NCBI GenBank assembly: GCA_028386065.3
Contig: JAKUCV010002210.1
Span: 75,495-139,494 of the forward strand
Reading direction: 5' to 3'
Length of the DNA: 64,000 nt
Source of the DNA: Turnera subulata
Lineage: Eukaryota > Streptophyta > Magnoliopsida > Malpighiales > Passifloraceae
The notes beneath the pieces were generated by a model, which was not told the DNA's origin, made no database searches, and saw only the letters and a program-made list of their open reading frames with translations. Positions 23,437-34,014 of this stretch are shown in pieces (within the stretch, counting starts at the first letter, position 1; every line of letters starts with the position of its first letter). The translations under genes and the position numbers were made by a program.

Positions 23437-23627
23437 TGTTGGCGCCGGGAGTAGCCACGAACTGGGAAGCGAGGCCCAAGTGAGATCCACACGTGTGTGC
23501 TTGGACACTACATAGTAGCCAAAAACCTTAAGGCGTTGGGTACATGGGTCCTCTCCACTTATATTTCACTCACTTGGTCTCTTTTCATCTGATACAAGAC
23601 ACTTACTTACCACTTGGATACCCAATA
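23437..23627 (-). repeat. LTR X, left copy (3' LTR) of composite element C
   Basis: The 191-bp segment is similar to 39683-39854 plus 28208-28221. Its left flank ACCCT matches the base string after the right copy. The start reads TATTGG on the minus strand where the right copy reads TGTTGG. Confidence 0.75.
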
Positions 23628-23748
23628 GCTCGCTCCACAACACCAAGCCCACCGAGCCAAATTTGGAGTCTCAAGCTTGCTCCACGTGGGGCAACAACTA
23701 TGGAGTCAAACCATGTTGCAATTCCAATCCGTCCCAAGCCGAACCATC

Positions 23749-23761
23749 GGCTCTGCTACCA
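23749..23761 (-). other. Second PBS, between LTR Y and the X-side internal segment
   Basis: On the minus strand TGGTAGCAGAGCC lies two bases after the end of LTR Y. The roughly 120 bp that follow, up to LTR X, have no coding potential and could be the internal part of a small TRIM-type element. Confidence 0.6.
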
Positions 23762-23763
23762 GC

Positions 23764-24144
23764 TGTTGGGGAAAACTCGGGTAATTTTCCCACTACAACA
23801 AACAACTGGTGAATTAAAAAGATAATTCACAACCTATACCCGAAAATAAATATTGAATATTGAATATTATATCACTAGCGCATAGCAGAAAAATAGTAGG
23901 CAGAATAATAAAAGAGACAAGGAACGAACACACCTGAAACTTGATAACGGAGTTCGGCCAATAATTACCTACGTCTCCGGAGCACCACTATTGCAGCCTG
24001 CTCTTTATATTAAGAGAAGAGTATGTAATACGAATTTTGGGATACATAAAAGAGAGGGGGGTGTTACTTATATAGAGGTCCACACCTCCTCCAAAGCAAC
24101 TTCTAACAGATGTGGGATGACAAATAAACCACCATAATATAAGA
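23764..24144 (-). repeat. LTR Y, inside composite element C
   Basis: On the minus strand RNase H is followed by a purine tract (AAAGGTGGAGAT, about 24145-24157), then this segment, which ends in CCCCAACA directly before a PBS. It has a TATATAAG box (about 24065-24073 on -). Only one copy of it is in the window. The 5' start is approximate. Confidence 0.6.
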
Positions 24145-24314
24145 AATCTCCACCTTTGTGCTATTTGTACTCCTAACAAGTACAAATCTTCTCAATCAGA
24201 TAAAGAACAGTCTCCTTAGTGCCTCCAACTTGCGCCATCTGGCGCCACCTAAAAAACGCAGTATATTGACCAAGTCTAAACAATGTTCAAACTTGGTCCT
24301 AGTCACCACCTTGG

Positions 24315-24842
24315 TCAACATATCTGCAGGATTCCTATAGTCAAAACTTTCTGCAGAAGTATCTCCTCTTCTTCAAGAATTTCCCGCACAAAATGATAGC
24401 GAACAATGATATACTTCATCCGTGCATGAAAGACTTGATTCTTCGTTAAATGAAAAGCACTCTGACCAACTCCCAAGTCTTTTAGCAATCCGTGAAGCCA
24501 AATTGCCTCTTTTACAGCTTTTGTATACTCTGCCTCTATTGTAGAGAAAGCCAATGTTGACTGTAAAGTAGACTTCCAACTAACTGGGGCATTTACTAAA
24601 GTGAACAAATAGCCTGTTGTCGATCATTGTTCATCCAAATCTCCTGCATAGTCAGAATCACAATATCCAACTATGCCTTGGCCAAGTGATTCATCCCGCT
24701 CAAACACTATGCCAAAATCTACGGTATCTTTGATATATCGAAAGATCCATTTCATAGCTTGCCAATGATCTCTGCCAAGATCGTGCATGTGTCTGCTTAC
24801 AACGCTAACTGCTTGTGAAATATCAGCTCTCGTACACACCAT
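24315..24842 (-). pseudogene. pol: Element C RT end and RNase H
   Basis: Two frames, 24624-24842 and 24315-24608, cover the end of RT (MVCTRADISQAVSVVSRHM) and RNase H (YCDSDYAGDLDEQ, PVSWKSTLQSTLAFST, EAEYTKAVKEAIWLHGLL, RTKHI-like ARMKYIIVRYHFVRE). The expected C-terminus continues to about 24250 in a shifted frame (ADMLTKVV). Stops and shifts make it non-functional. Confidence 0.8.
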
Positions 24843-25734
24843 TGCTTACATCAAGCTTCCGACCGCATTAGCATATGGGACTCTTTCCATATACTCTCAT
24901 TCTTTATCAGTCTGTGGAGATAATTGACTGCTAAGTTTCAAATGGGGAGCGAGTACCTAAAGGTTTAGACTCTTCATTCATCCCAAAATGTTACAATACT
25001 TTCTACAAATACTGCTTTTGTGTCAGCCAAAGCTTGCCTCTCTCTCTCTCTCTGTCTCTACTTATCTCTATGCCGAGAATCTTTTTGACTTCTCCCAATT
25101 CCTTCTTCTAGAACTCTTTACTCAACTGAGCCGTTAAGTTGTCAATTTCAACTTGGCTCTTAGCTGCTATCAGCATATCATCAACATATAAGAGTAGGTA
25201 GATGTAGGGCCCTTCTTAAAGTCTACTCAAATATACACAATGGTCATATTTGCTTCTTGCGTACTTCTTTAGCAGCAGTTTTGTATCCATCTAGCTGAGT
25301 CATATAAATTTCCTCCTTCAAGTCACTGTGTAAGAATGCGGTCTTCACATCAAGTTGAACTAGCTCCAAATTCAATTGTGCTACCAAAGCCAACAAAATT
25401 CTAATAGAGGAATGTTTAACAACTAGAGAAAATATCTAATTATAATCAATTCCCTCCTTCTGAGTGTTGCCTTTAGCTACCAATCTTGCCTTGTAACGAA
25501 CATTATTCTTGTCAGTAAATCCTTCTTTTTTAGCAAATACCCATTTACATCCAATTGCCTTCCTTCCCTTTGGTAGTTGTCTCAAATTCTATGTCTTGTA
25601 CTCCTGAAGAGATTTCAACTCTTCCTCTATTACATATTTCCTTTTACTACTTTCAGAACTTCGAATGGCTTCCGAAAAATAGAGGGAACATCATTAATGA
25701 CTGAAAGTGCATAAGCCACTGTTTCAATAAGACG
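24843..25734 (-). pseudogene. pol: Element C RT, degenerate
   Basis: No long frame survives, but conceptual translation of the minus strand recalls copia RT across this interval, including the catalytic-loop region near 25160-25190 (LLYVDDMLI-like) and the ALYGL-type region. Many frameshifts are present. It fills the expected place between integrase and the RT end. Confidence 0.6.
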
Positions 25735-26533
25735 TTATGCTTTTCGAACTTCTCTTCTTGTTCTTTGAGTTGTAATTGAATCCATCTGATGTGAAGTTTC
25801 TTGGGTCGGAACCTCCTCTTCATCTGACTCTCCTTCTATCAATGAAGAATCACTATTGGTGCTTATTGTTGGAATCACTTTGGTATGCTCAAACTCCACC
25901 TGCTTTGGAATACATTCCACCTGCTGTGAAGTACCATCAGTTTCTTCTAGATTTACCTTAGTCAACGTGGCAGATTCATCAAAGGTAACATCTCTGCTGA
26001 TGATAGTCTTCTTTGCCTCGAGACACCATAAACGGTATCCTTTCACTCCAGCATTGAGGCCTATAAATAAAGCCTTCTTTGCTCGTGGATCTAACTTTGA
26101 TTCATTCACGTGATAATATGCGGTAAAACCAAATACACGTAATGAATCATAGTCAGTAGCAAGTTTACCTGACCATACCTCCAAAGGAGTCTTGCCATCT
26201 AAAGTAGATGATGGCAATCGGTTAACAAGATGTTGAGCATATGTCACATCCTCGGCCCAAAACTTTCTGCCCAACGTAGCATTAGACAACATACATCGAA
26301 CTTTCTCCACTAATGTCTTGTTCATACACTCTGACACCTCATTTTTTTTGTGGTGTTTCTCTAACTATAATGTGCTGAATTATTCCCCATTCTTGGCATA
26401 CCTTCACGAAAGGATCACTCCTATACTCTCCACCATTGTCTGGTCCAAGAACTTTAATCTTCCTTCCTATTTGGTTTTCAATTTGAGCTTTCCACTTAAG
26501 AAAAATCCCAAGAACTTCTTCCTTCTCCTTCAT
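25735..26533 (-). pseudogene. pol: Element C integrase core and C-terminal region
   Basis: Two frames carry the second half of a copia integrase. 26339-26533 has the Asp of GPDNGGEYRSDPF, and 25735-26337 starts at the Glu of MSECMNKTLVEKVRCML and continues through TPLEVWSGK, FGFTAYYHV and RDVTFDES into a Glu-rich linker before RT. A frameshift in an A/T-rich run near 26338 separates the two. Confidence 0.8.
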
Positions 26534-27419
26534 AGTAAATAACTATACTCTTCTAGAACGGTCATCAACAAAAGTGACAAAATAGTGTTTCCCTCCATGT
26601 GACTGAGTCTTGGGAAGTACCGACACATCTGATTGCACATAGTCTAGAATCACCTTGGTATTGTGGATAACAGTGCCAAACTTTACTCTTCATTGCTTTC
26701 CCAGAACACAATGCTTATAAAACTCTAATTTGCAAGTCTTCGTACCTTTCAACAATTCCAGCTTGGCAAGAATTTGCAAGGATTTTTTACCAGCATGTCC
26801 CATAGGCATATGCCACAACTTTGTTGCCTATGCATCCTTCTTGCTTCGAGAAGTTATTGTTGCTACTGTCCCAACTACTGTACTACCTTGGTAGTAATAC
26901 AAATTATTCTTCTCATACCTTATGACATCATTACTGGTCCTATTGTTGCTTTAAGAATTCCATCTCACATAGTAACAACAAGGCCTTTTGACTATAAAAT
27001 CCCCAAAGACATGAGATTCTTCTTCAACTGTGGAACATATCGAACATCTCTCAAAATTCTTGTAGATCTATCATGATTCTGCAGCTTGATTGAACCTTTC
27101 TCGGCTATTTACATGGGTTTTCATTGCCCATATAAACAACCCCTTCATTGAGATCTTTGAAGTCAAAGAGCCATTCCCGGTTAGGACACATATGGTAGGT
27201 GCAACCTGAAACCAGAATTCACTCATCTACTTGTGATACAGAAGGTGAAATAACCAAAGAGAAATCTAACTCCACATCACTTTTACATTCAACAATGTTA
27301 GCATCTTGTGGAGTGTTCCCTTACCTCTCCAACTTCGGGCAGTCTTGCTTCTAATGCCCTTTCTCACGATAGAAAGCGCACTCTTCTTTGCCAATTTTGC
27401 TTCTTGATTTGGAACTTCC
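26534..27419 (-). pseudogene. pol: Element C protease and integrase N-terminal domain, degenerate
   Basis: Without a long frame, the minus strand still shows the integrase HHCC region ([12 protein letters not shown], about 26690) and FVTFVDD (about 26570). Near 27200 is the protease block ILVSGCTYHMCPNR, in which the catalytic Asp expected in DSG is Val. A CCHC-like remnant lies near 27360. The duplicated copy at 28800-28850 has the same Val. Confidence 0.6.
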
Positions 27420-28126
27420 TCATATCCCCTTCGATTGACTTTGTTGTCGACCTCTTGACACTAAAGATTCATCTGCCGCAGTTGCTTTGTTCCTCACTTT
27501 ATCCTCTTGTTTTAACTCATAACTGTAGAAAGTCGAATATACAACATCCATCGAAACATTCTCCTTCCCATGAAGTAGCATAGTCTCCAAGTGCTCAAAT
27601 TCATCGGGAAGAGATGATAACAACATCAAAGCCAAATCTTCGTCTTCAAAGATAACGTCCAGATTGAACAAATCTACAACTAACTTTTTAAACAAACTAA
27701 TGTGTTCATTCATAGTAGTACCTGGCTGATACTCAAGCCGGAACAATCTTTTCTTCATTAGAAGCTTATTCTGACCACTCTTCTTCAAGAAAGTGTCTTC
27801 CAATGCTTTTCACAGTTTGTGTGCAGAAATTTCATTTTTGAATGCATACTTTTGCTCTCTGGATAGGCACGATCGAATTGCTCCGCATGCCAACTTGTTA
27901 ATGTCAGCCCAATTATTGTCACTGATATCATTAGGCTTCTTCTCTTCAATAGAAATATCAAGGCCTTGTTGGAACAATGAGTCATGGACCTCATACTGCC
28001 ACAAACCAAAATGACTAGTACCATCAAATATCTCCACAACAAGTTTCAAATTAGAGATTTGAAGTCTCGGCTATTTGGACCTAGAAATCATCTCTCCAAT
28101 AGCCTTTTTATACCTTTCTCCGCCAT
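27420..28126 (-). pseudogene. gag: Element C gag, copy 1
   Basis: 27810-28049 and 27420-27803 together encode a copia gag of the Tork type. Visible are EIFDGTSHFGLWQYEVHD, a conserved hydrophobic block (ACGAIRSCL), then LFRLEYQPGTTMNEHISLFKKLV and ALMLLSSLPDEFEHL. A likely original ATG is at 28124-28126 (MAEKG), out of frame with the rest now. Gag builds the particle that packages element RNA. The copy is frameshifted. Confidence 0.8.
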
Positions 28127-28192
28127 TACAAATTCAAAAGACAACATTCAATAATTTAATGTTTCAACAAATAGCCTTAAGGGTGAACCTTC

Positions 28193-28205
28193 GGCTCCCC
28201 TACCA
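28193..28205 (-). other. PBS of element C, copy 1 (and 29798-29810, copy 2)
   Basis: On the minus strand copy 1 reads TGGTAGGGGAGCC and copy 2 reads TGGTAGCGGAGCC. Both lie two bases after the end of LTR X. Copy 2 keeps the form shared with the other elements. Confidence 0.65.
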
Positions 28206-28221
28206 CTTGTTGGCGCCGGGA

Positions 28222-28770
28222 CACTACAAAAAAGCGCGAGTATTGTGGCGTTTTATTAATGGCGGTTACAATAAAATCCCGCTATTTGTATCAAATTGAA
28301 GCGCTAGGTGCAACTCCTGCAAAATAATTAATATTGCGGCGTTTAGCTTCCATTTTGCGAGGGTTTAATCTCCATTTTGCAAATTGCGGGACTAAATCAA
28401 CTGCGCTATTTGGAAGCTTACCACATAAATTTTGTATCAAATTCCCTCTCTCTCTCTTTTTGTTACTTAGATTTCCATCCTTTTCTCAAAAAAGAAAACT
28501 GAGACGAATTCCAAAAAAATCCCCAAACTGAGAAGAATACCAAAAAAAAATTCTCTCTTCCTCAATCTGATTCTAAATCTCCAAATCTACCATCAGAAAC
28601 GCTCATCCCTTCCCATTCTATCCCACCTTCTCATCCTCGCCGCCCCAGAAGCCACTAACTCCTCCTCCCCCTCGGTTGACGGTGTCGAGCTCGTCCACTT
28701 CCCTCACCATCAACCACCCCTGCCAGGGGCTTGTCCTTCGCCGCAGCCAGTTCACCCCCCCACCCTCCAA
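28222..28770 (+). repeat. Orphan CACTA left end (in duplication copy 1)
   Basis: It begins CACTACAAAAAAGCGC and matches 29827-30376, then stops at the duplication junction. It has no matching right end of its own. Confidence 0.85.
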
Positions 28771-28871
28771 CACTCCACTCTTCCGGTTAGGACACATATG
28801 GTAGGTGCTACCTGAAACCAGAATCCACTCATCTACTTGTGATACAGAAGGTGTAATAACCAAAGAGAAGT

Positions 28872-29654
28872 CTAACTCCACATCACTTTTACATTCAACA
28901 ATGTTAGCATCTTGTGGAGTGTTCCCTTTCCTCTCCAACTTCGGGCAGTCTTGCTTCTAATGCCCTTTCTCATGATGAAAGTGCACCCTTCTTTGCCAAT
29001 TTTGCTTCTTGATTTGGAACTTCCTCTTATCCCCTTCGATTGACTTTGTTGTCGACCTCTTGCCACTAAAGCTTCATCTGCCGCAGTTGCTTTGTTCCTC
29101 ACTTTATCCTGTTGTTTTAACTCATAACTGTAGAAAGTTGAATATACAACATCCATTGAAACATTCTCCTTCCCATGAAGTAGCATAGTATCCAAGTGCT
29201 CAAATTCATCGGGAAGAGATGATAACAACATCAAAGCCAAATCTTCGTCTTCAAAGATAACATCCAGATTGAACAAATCTGCAACTAACTTTTTAAACAA
29301 ACTGATGTGTTCATTCATAGTAGTACCTGGCTGATACTCAAGCCGGAACAATCTCTTCTTCATTAGAAACTTATTCTGACCACTCTTCTTCAAGAAAGTG
29401 TCTTCTAATGCTTTTCACAGTTTGTGTGCAGAAATTTCATTTTTGAATGCATACTTCTGCTCTCTGGATAGGCACGATCGAATTGCTCCGCATGCCAACT
29501 TGTTAATGTCAGCCCAATTATTGTCACTGATATCATTAGGCTTCTTATCTTCAATATAAATATCAAGGCCTTGTTGGAACAATGAGTCATGGACCTCATA
29601 CTGCCACAAACCAAAATGACCGGTACCATCAAATATCTCCACAACAAGTTTCAA
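28872..29654 (-). pseudogene. gag: Element C gag, copy 2
   Basis: 29415-29654 and 28872-29393 are the second copy of the gag described at 27420-28126, nearly the same in sequence (EIFDGTGHFGLWQYEVHD, LPDEFEHLDTMLLHG). It extends somewhat further towards the zinc-knuckle region and on into the protease remnant near 28840. It arose by the tandem duplication and is not a separate element. Confidence 0.8.
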
Positions 29655-30385
29655 ATTAGAGATTTGAAGTCTCGGCTATTTGGACCTGGAAATCATCTCT
29701 CCAGTAGCCTTTCTATACGTTTCTCCGCCATTACAAAATCAAAAGACAACATTCAATAATTTAATATTTCAACAAATAGCCTTAAGGGTGAACCTTCGGC
29801 TCCGCTACCACTTGTTGGCGCCGGGACACTACAAAAAAGCGCAAGTATTATGGCGTTTTATTAACGGCGGTTACAATAAAATCTCGCTATTTGTATTAAA
29901 TTGAGGCGCTAGGTGCAACTCCTGCAAAATAATTAATATTGCGGCGTTTAGCTTCCATTTTGCGAGGGTTTAATCTCCATTTTGCAAATTGCGGGACTAA
30001 ATCAACTGCGCTATTTGGAAGCTTACCACATAAATTTTGTATCAAATTCCCTCTCTCTCTCTTTTTGTTACTTAGATTTCCTTCCTTTTCCCAAAAAAAA
30101 AAACTGAGAAGAATTCCAAAAAAATCCCCAAACCGAGATGAATACCAAAAAAAATTCCTCTCTTCCTCAATCTGATTCTAAATCTCCAAATCTACCATCA
30201 GAAATGCTCATCCCTTCCCATTCTCACCCTCCTTCTCATCCTCGCCGCCCCAGAAGCCACTAACTCCTCCTCCCCCTCGGTTGACAGTGTCGAGCTCGTC
30301 CACTTCCCTCACCATCAACCACCCCTGCCATGGGCTTGTCCTTTGCCGCAGCCGGTTCACCCCCCACCCACCACCCTCACACCCC

Positions 30386-31069
30386 CTGATTAAAGGATGC
30401 TCCGTAAACCTCAAAGCTCCAAGCTATGCAGGCGCGTCCCTCTTCGTCAAAGGCTTCAACCTCTTATGGATGAGAGCCGATAACTGAATTCCCTACCACT
30501 GTTTTACCAGCCCGAAGACTGATGTCGGTTCGCCGGGAGGGGAGGTAACTTTTTAATGTTTTAGTTTCTATTAATGGCTTTCGATTCCTGCACATTCTAT
30601 TTTTTGGGGAAGTTAGGGTTTCATTGTTCCTTGGATTTGTTCTTGTGTAGTTATGCTTTTGGCTTTGTCAAATTTAAGCGTATTCGCGGGTTAGGGAATA
30701 GAAGTTAGGGTTTCAATTAGTTCTGTTTTCTTATTTTGTCTGGCTCTATTGTTCTATTTGTTACAACACTCTATAATTTTGCATCCATCAAAGGATCTTA
30801 TTTCTCTAGAATTATTAATGGGACATGAAAAATCATCTGAAAAAAAATAGAAGAAAAAACCGGTAAAAAGGAATTTATGTATTGTTTTTATTAGTCACTA
30901 GCTAGTCCCTATGCCTTAGTTGCATTATTCCTCTATTTGAATTGCATTTCGTTTCCGGTGTATGTCTCACATTCTTAAACTTAGCCTTGTTGTCCTCCAC
31001 TTTTGTTCTCTATATTTATGTGATTTGGAATTAGAGTTTGTTATTAATTGAAGGAATGTTGCCAATTCT
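30386..31069 (+). other. CACTA interior, gene-like but unassigned
   Basis: A GC-rich part up to about 30545 is followed by T-rich DNA with a GT donor-like site (GAGGTAAC, 30541-30548), which looks like a first exon and intron of a captured gene. There is no ORF with a recognisable family. Confidence 0.3.
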
Positions 31070-31606
31070 GGACTGCAAGGACCTCTAGTTCCTAAGCTGG
31101 GACTTCTGAGCAATCTTAATTATTTGTAAGACTATATGTTCTCTTCCAAGTTTTATCACATATATTTTGGATTTTTTTTGCTAGATAGACACCTGGTGTA
31201 CGTAATCAACTGATTCCATATATAAGATTCAATGCAATAGGTTTAAAAATGCATATGGTATTATGATATCACTGCTCTACTTGACACATTCAATTGATTT
31301 TTCTGGCAGGAAAGTGTCTGGTAATAACATTAGCAGAGAAATTCCAACAGCAATTGGTAATTTGACAAATCTGATTAGATTGGGTTTGGATAGAAACCAA
31401 CTTTCGGGAGAAATTCTTGCATCTCTTGGCAAGTTCACATCTTTAAAGTTTATGTGGGTTGACATAATTCCACAGCTTCATAGCAACTAGGCTAAAATAT
31501 AATCCTATATGCTTGCTACTTTGTAGGAATTTGAAAAGTAACTTTCTTTTTGGCAAAATACCAACAGAGGTTCTTGAGCTCCTTGGTTGGGGAAATTTGA
31601 GGATCC
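31070..31606 (+). pseudogene. Captured LRR-protein gene fragment with introns
   Basis: Three exon-like blocks with plausible splice signals encode leucine-rich repeats. The first (about 31070-31127) has LQGPLVPKLGLLSNLNYL and ends before GTAAG. The second (about 31311-31451) follows GCAG and has NNISREIPTAIGNLTNL and RNQLSGEILASLGKFTSLKF. The third (about 31527-31606) follows GTAG and has GKIPTEVLELLGWGNLRIL. The repeats resemble the extracellular LRRs of SERK-like kinases or small secreted LRR proteins. No start, kinase or stop is present. Retained introns mean capture at DNA level. Confidence 0.6.
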
Positions 31607-32932
31607 TATGAGTTCCTTGTTTCCTTTGCTACTTGATCAATTTTCCAGTCTTAACAACCGTAAAGACCGGAAATTGCCATGAAAGATGCTGCTATCAAGA
31701 AACTGCAGCAAGTTTCTAATAACAAAAAGGACTGTAAGACCCTGCTCAAGCATTTGGTTGTTGAGGTAAATCTACATTAGTCTTACTAGAGTATTAAGTT
31801 CTTTTATCTTGATCCTTAACTCCCTATGAAAATCAACAGGTTTATTCATCTATTCTCAATGTTTTCTTATTGGAATACAAAATTTTGATATCGTTTTGGA
31901 TGTCCATTTGTATTAGTAATTCTCTCCTCCAGTTCATCTTGTTTGTGAGACCGAGATCCTTTTAGATGTAGGCTCTTATTTTTTCTGTAGTCTTCAACAG
32001 TATAAACATTATTATAGGTGAGGAGGCCAATTACGGAAGCGTCTTGGTGACTGTTGTAATTCACTTCCATTCCATGAAGTAGTTTTTAGATTTTATTGAC
32101 TTTTGCAGCCAAAACAATTTGATTTGATTGTAGAATTGGGCTTTTAATGATTGAAGAACCCAAATTTCTCCGTAGCCTTCTCCATCAGGTTTACTAGGGT
32201 TCAGATGTCTTCTCCAGTGGTGTTAGGGATTTAATTTTCTATGCCAACCAATTCTTCTCTCTGGTTAATTCTCCCTTTTATAGATAGTGAAAAAAACAGA
32301 GTATTCATTCCCTCATCTGTTATTTTTCTTTCTTGGCCATTTCAGTTTCGAAAATTGTGTATGTGTGATACTTAAATTCTCTAATCACATCGCTTTCTTT
32401 ATTTGATTTGTGGTGTAGGTTTCGGTGGATTTGGTAGAAACATGGGTGCAAGTCAGGGTTCCAAATCCTCTCGTGGTATGGTTGCCTTCTTATTCCTATT
32501 GACTGGCTTTCTTTTTTTTTTTTTCCAAGTGTTTCGCCAAATGAAGAGAGTGCTTGTTTTTATCCTTGGGAATTTATGTGTTCTAAATATGAACATGACT
32601 AATGCCGATTATACTAGTATAAGTGAATGTATTGTGGACTGTAAATGTAGTTGAATTGATGAATTTGCCTTTCCAAATCTCACGGTTCTAATTATTGTTT
32701 GTTCCCCTTAGTCTCACCAGAAATTTTTATGTAGGTAGTTGACCAGCTTTTTCTTTGTGCAACCTTTGCAAAAGGTTAAAATATTTGGCTTGGCATCATT
32801 GGTATGGTTCCTTTTAATATTACAGTTGATTTTTGATTTTTTAATTCCTTAAAATTGGCTACATGGTTCTCTGTGCATTTCTTTTTGTTCTTTTGGCATT
32901 TTACCTGTGTGAGAGTGATATTGAAGAATGGC
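31607..32932 (+). other. CACTA interior with further exon-like blocks
   Basis: 31678-31769 reads as an exon-like block (AIKKLQQVSNNKKDCKTLL, followed by GTAAAT), and 32419-32480 as another (FGGFGRNMGASQGSKSSRG). I cannot assign either. The rest is T-rich intron-like DNA. Confidence 0.3.
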
Positions 32933-33161
32933 TGTTAAAATATTGACTTTGATTAGTTATATATTATTTTATTTAATTATTGTGGAGATAATATTAATTA
33001 GTAGTTACACCAGTTATGGGGTGATAAGAAGTTGTAAAGCAGTTCTAACTACTCGTATGTAACAGTATAAGTATTGTACGTTGCATTCAATAAAAAATGC
33101 ATGAGATGCATGAGGTATTTCAGTAAAATATATCCTTATCACTGCTCATACAACAATAGAT

Positions 33162-33173
33162 TGGTAGCGGAGC
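33162..33173 (+). other. Primer-binding site of element D
   Basis: TGGTAGCGGAGC lies three bases after the 5' LTR end. It is the form shared by the other elements in the window. Confidence 0.7.
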
Positions 33174-33228
33174 TTTAATTCTTAAGGGAACTGAGAGTGA
33201 GTTGAAAACCACACACAAACCTGCAATG

Positions 33229-34014
33229 TCTACATAACATTCTTTACCACCTTTGTTTACCGGAAAAAATTACCACAGTTGGGCCAACAAAATGCAGACT
33301 CATCTGGAAGCCTGTGAACTTTGGGAAGCAGTAAAAGCAGAATTCAATGCAGATGATTTGCCACCAAATCCCACAGTAGCACAACTCAAGACCCACAAAG
33401 AGAAGAAAACAAGGGATAGTAAGGCTAAATCATGTTTGCATAAAGCATTGTCTGAGAAGGTCTTGAACAAAATAATGAAATTCAGTTCTGCCAAGGCTAT
33501 ATAGGATGCTTTGCAGGATGAATTCTGAGGAGATGAGAGAACCAAGAAGATGCAAATTTTGAATCTGCGAAGAGAATTTGAGATGCAGCAGATGAAGCCT
33601 ACTGACACTGTTCGGGAGTATGCTGACAGGTTGGAAGAAATTTGCAATAAGGTGAGAATGTTAGGAGAAGATGTTTCTGATAGAAGTATTATGGAAAAAA
33701 TTTTGGTGACTTTGCCAAAGAAATATGAATCCAAGATTTCAACATTAGAGGAAACAAAGGATATGACAACCATTTCACTTTCAGAGTTGAAAAATGCTTT
33801 ACAAGCACAGGAGCAGAGAAGGATTTTAAGGCAAGAAAAAAATGTTGAGGGTGCCTTACCAGTTGCCATGCCAGTACAACAAGACAACAATGGCAAGAAG
33901 AATAATTTTTTTAAAAAGAATTTTGAGAAGCAAAATTTTGGAAATCCTAGTGGTGGCAATGTTGCACCATGTCAGTACTGCAATAAAACAAATCACAAGG
34001 AGGTTAGATGTTGA
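33229..34014 (+). pseudogene. gag: Element D gag
   Basis: The frame starts at an ATG at about 33229 but has an early TAA, then a TAG near 33503 and a TGA near 33527; 33253-33504 and 33550-34014 are the open parts. Visible are LFTGKNYHSWANKMQTHLEA, LRREFEMQQMKPTDTVREYADR, ILVTLPKKYESKISTLEE and the start of a CCHC knuckle (CQYCNKTNHKEVRC). The early TAA fits Gln-to-stop and the second fits Trp-to-stop. In relatives this is the particle protein. Confidence 0.8.

Larger units (their letters stand above)
27177..30385. repeat. 1.6-kb tandem duplication (27177-28782 and 28783-about 30385)
   Basis: Two direct copies, offset by about 1605 bp, each contain part of the protease, gag, leader, PBS, 14 bp of LTR X and about 550 bp of the CACTA left end. 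The duplication therefore happened after the CACTA insertion. The copies differ by scattered substitutions; for example the PBS is GGCTCCCCTACCA in copy 1 and GGCTCCGCTACCA in copy 2. Confidence 0.88.

Noticed and set aside
31263..31490. A small LRR protein gene
   Set aside because: It is an exon read through its splice sites, with no own start or stop context, within a CACTA element.
31678..31769. Possible V-ATPase subunit E exon
   Set aside because: The resemblance is vague and too short to support a call.
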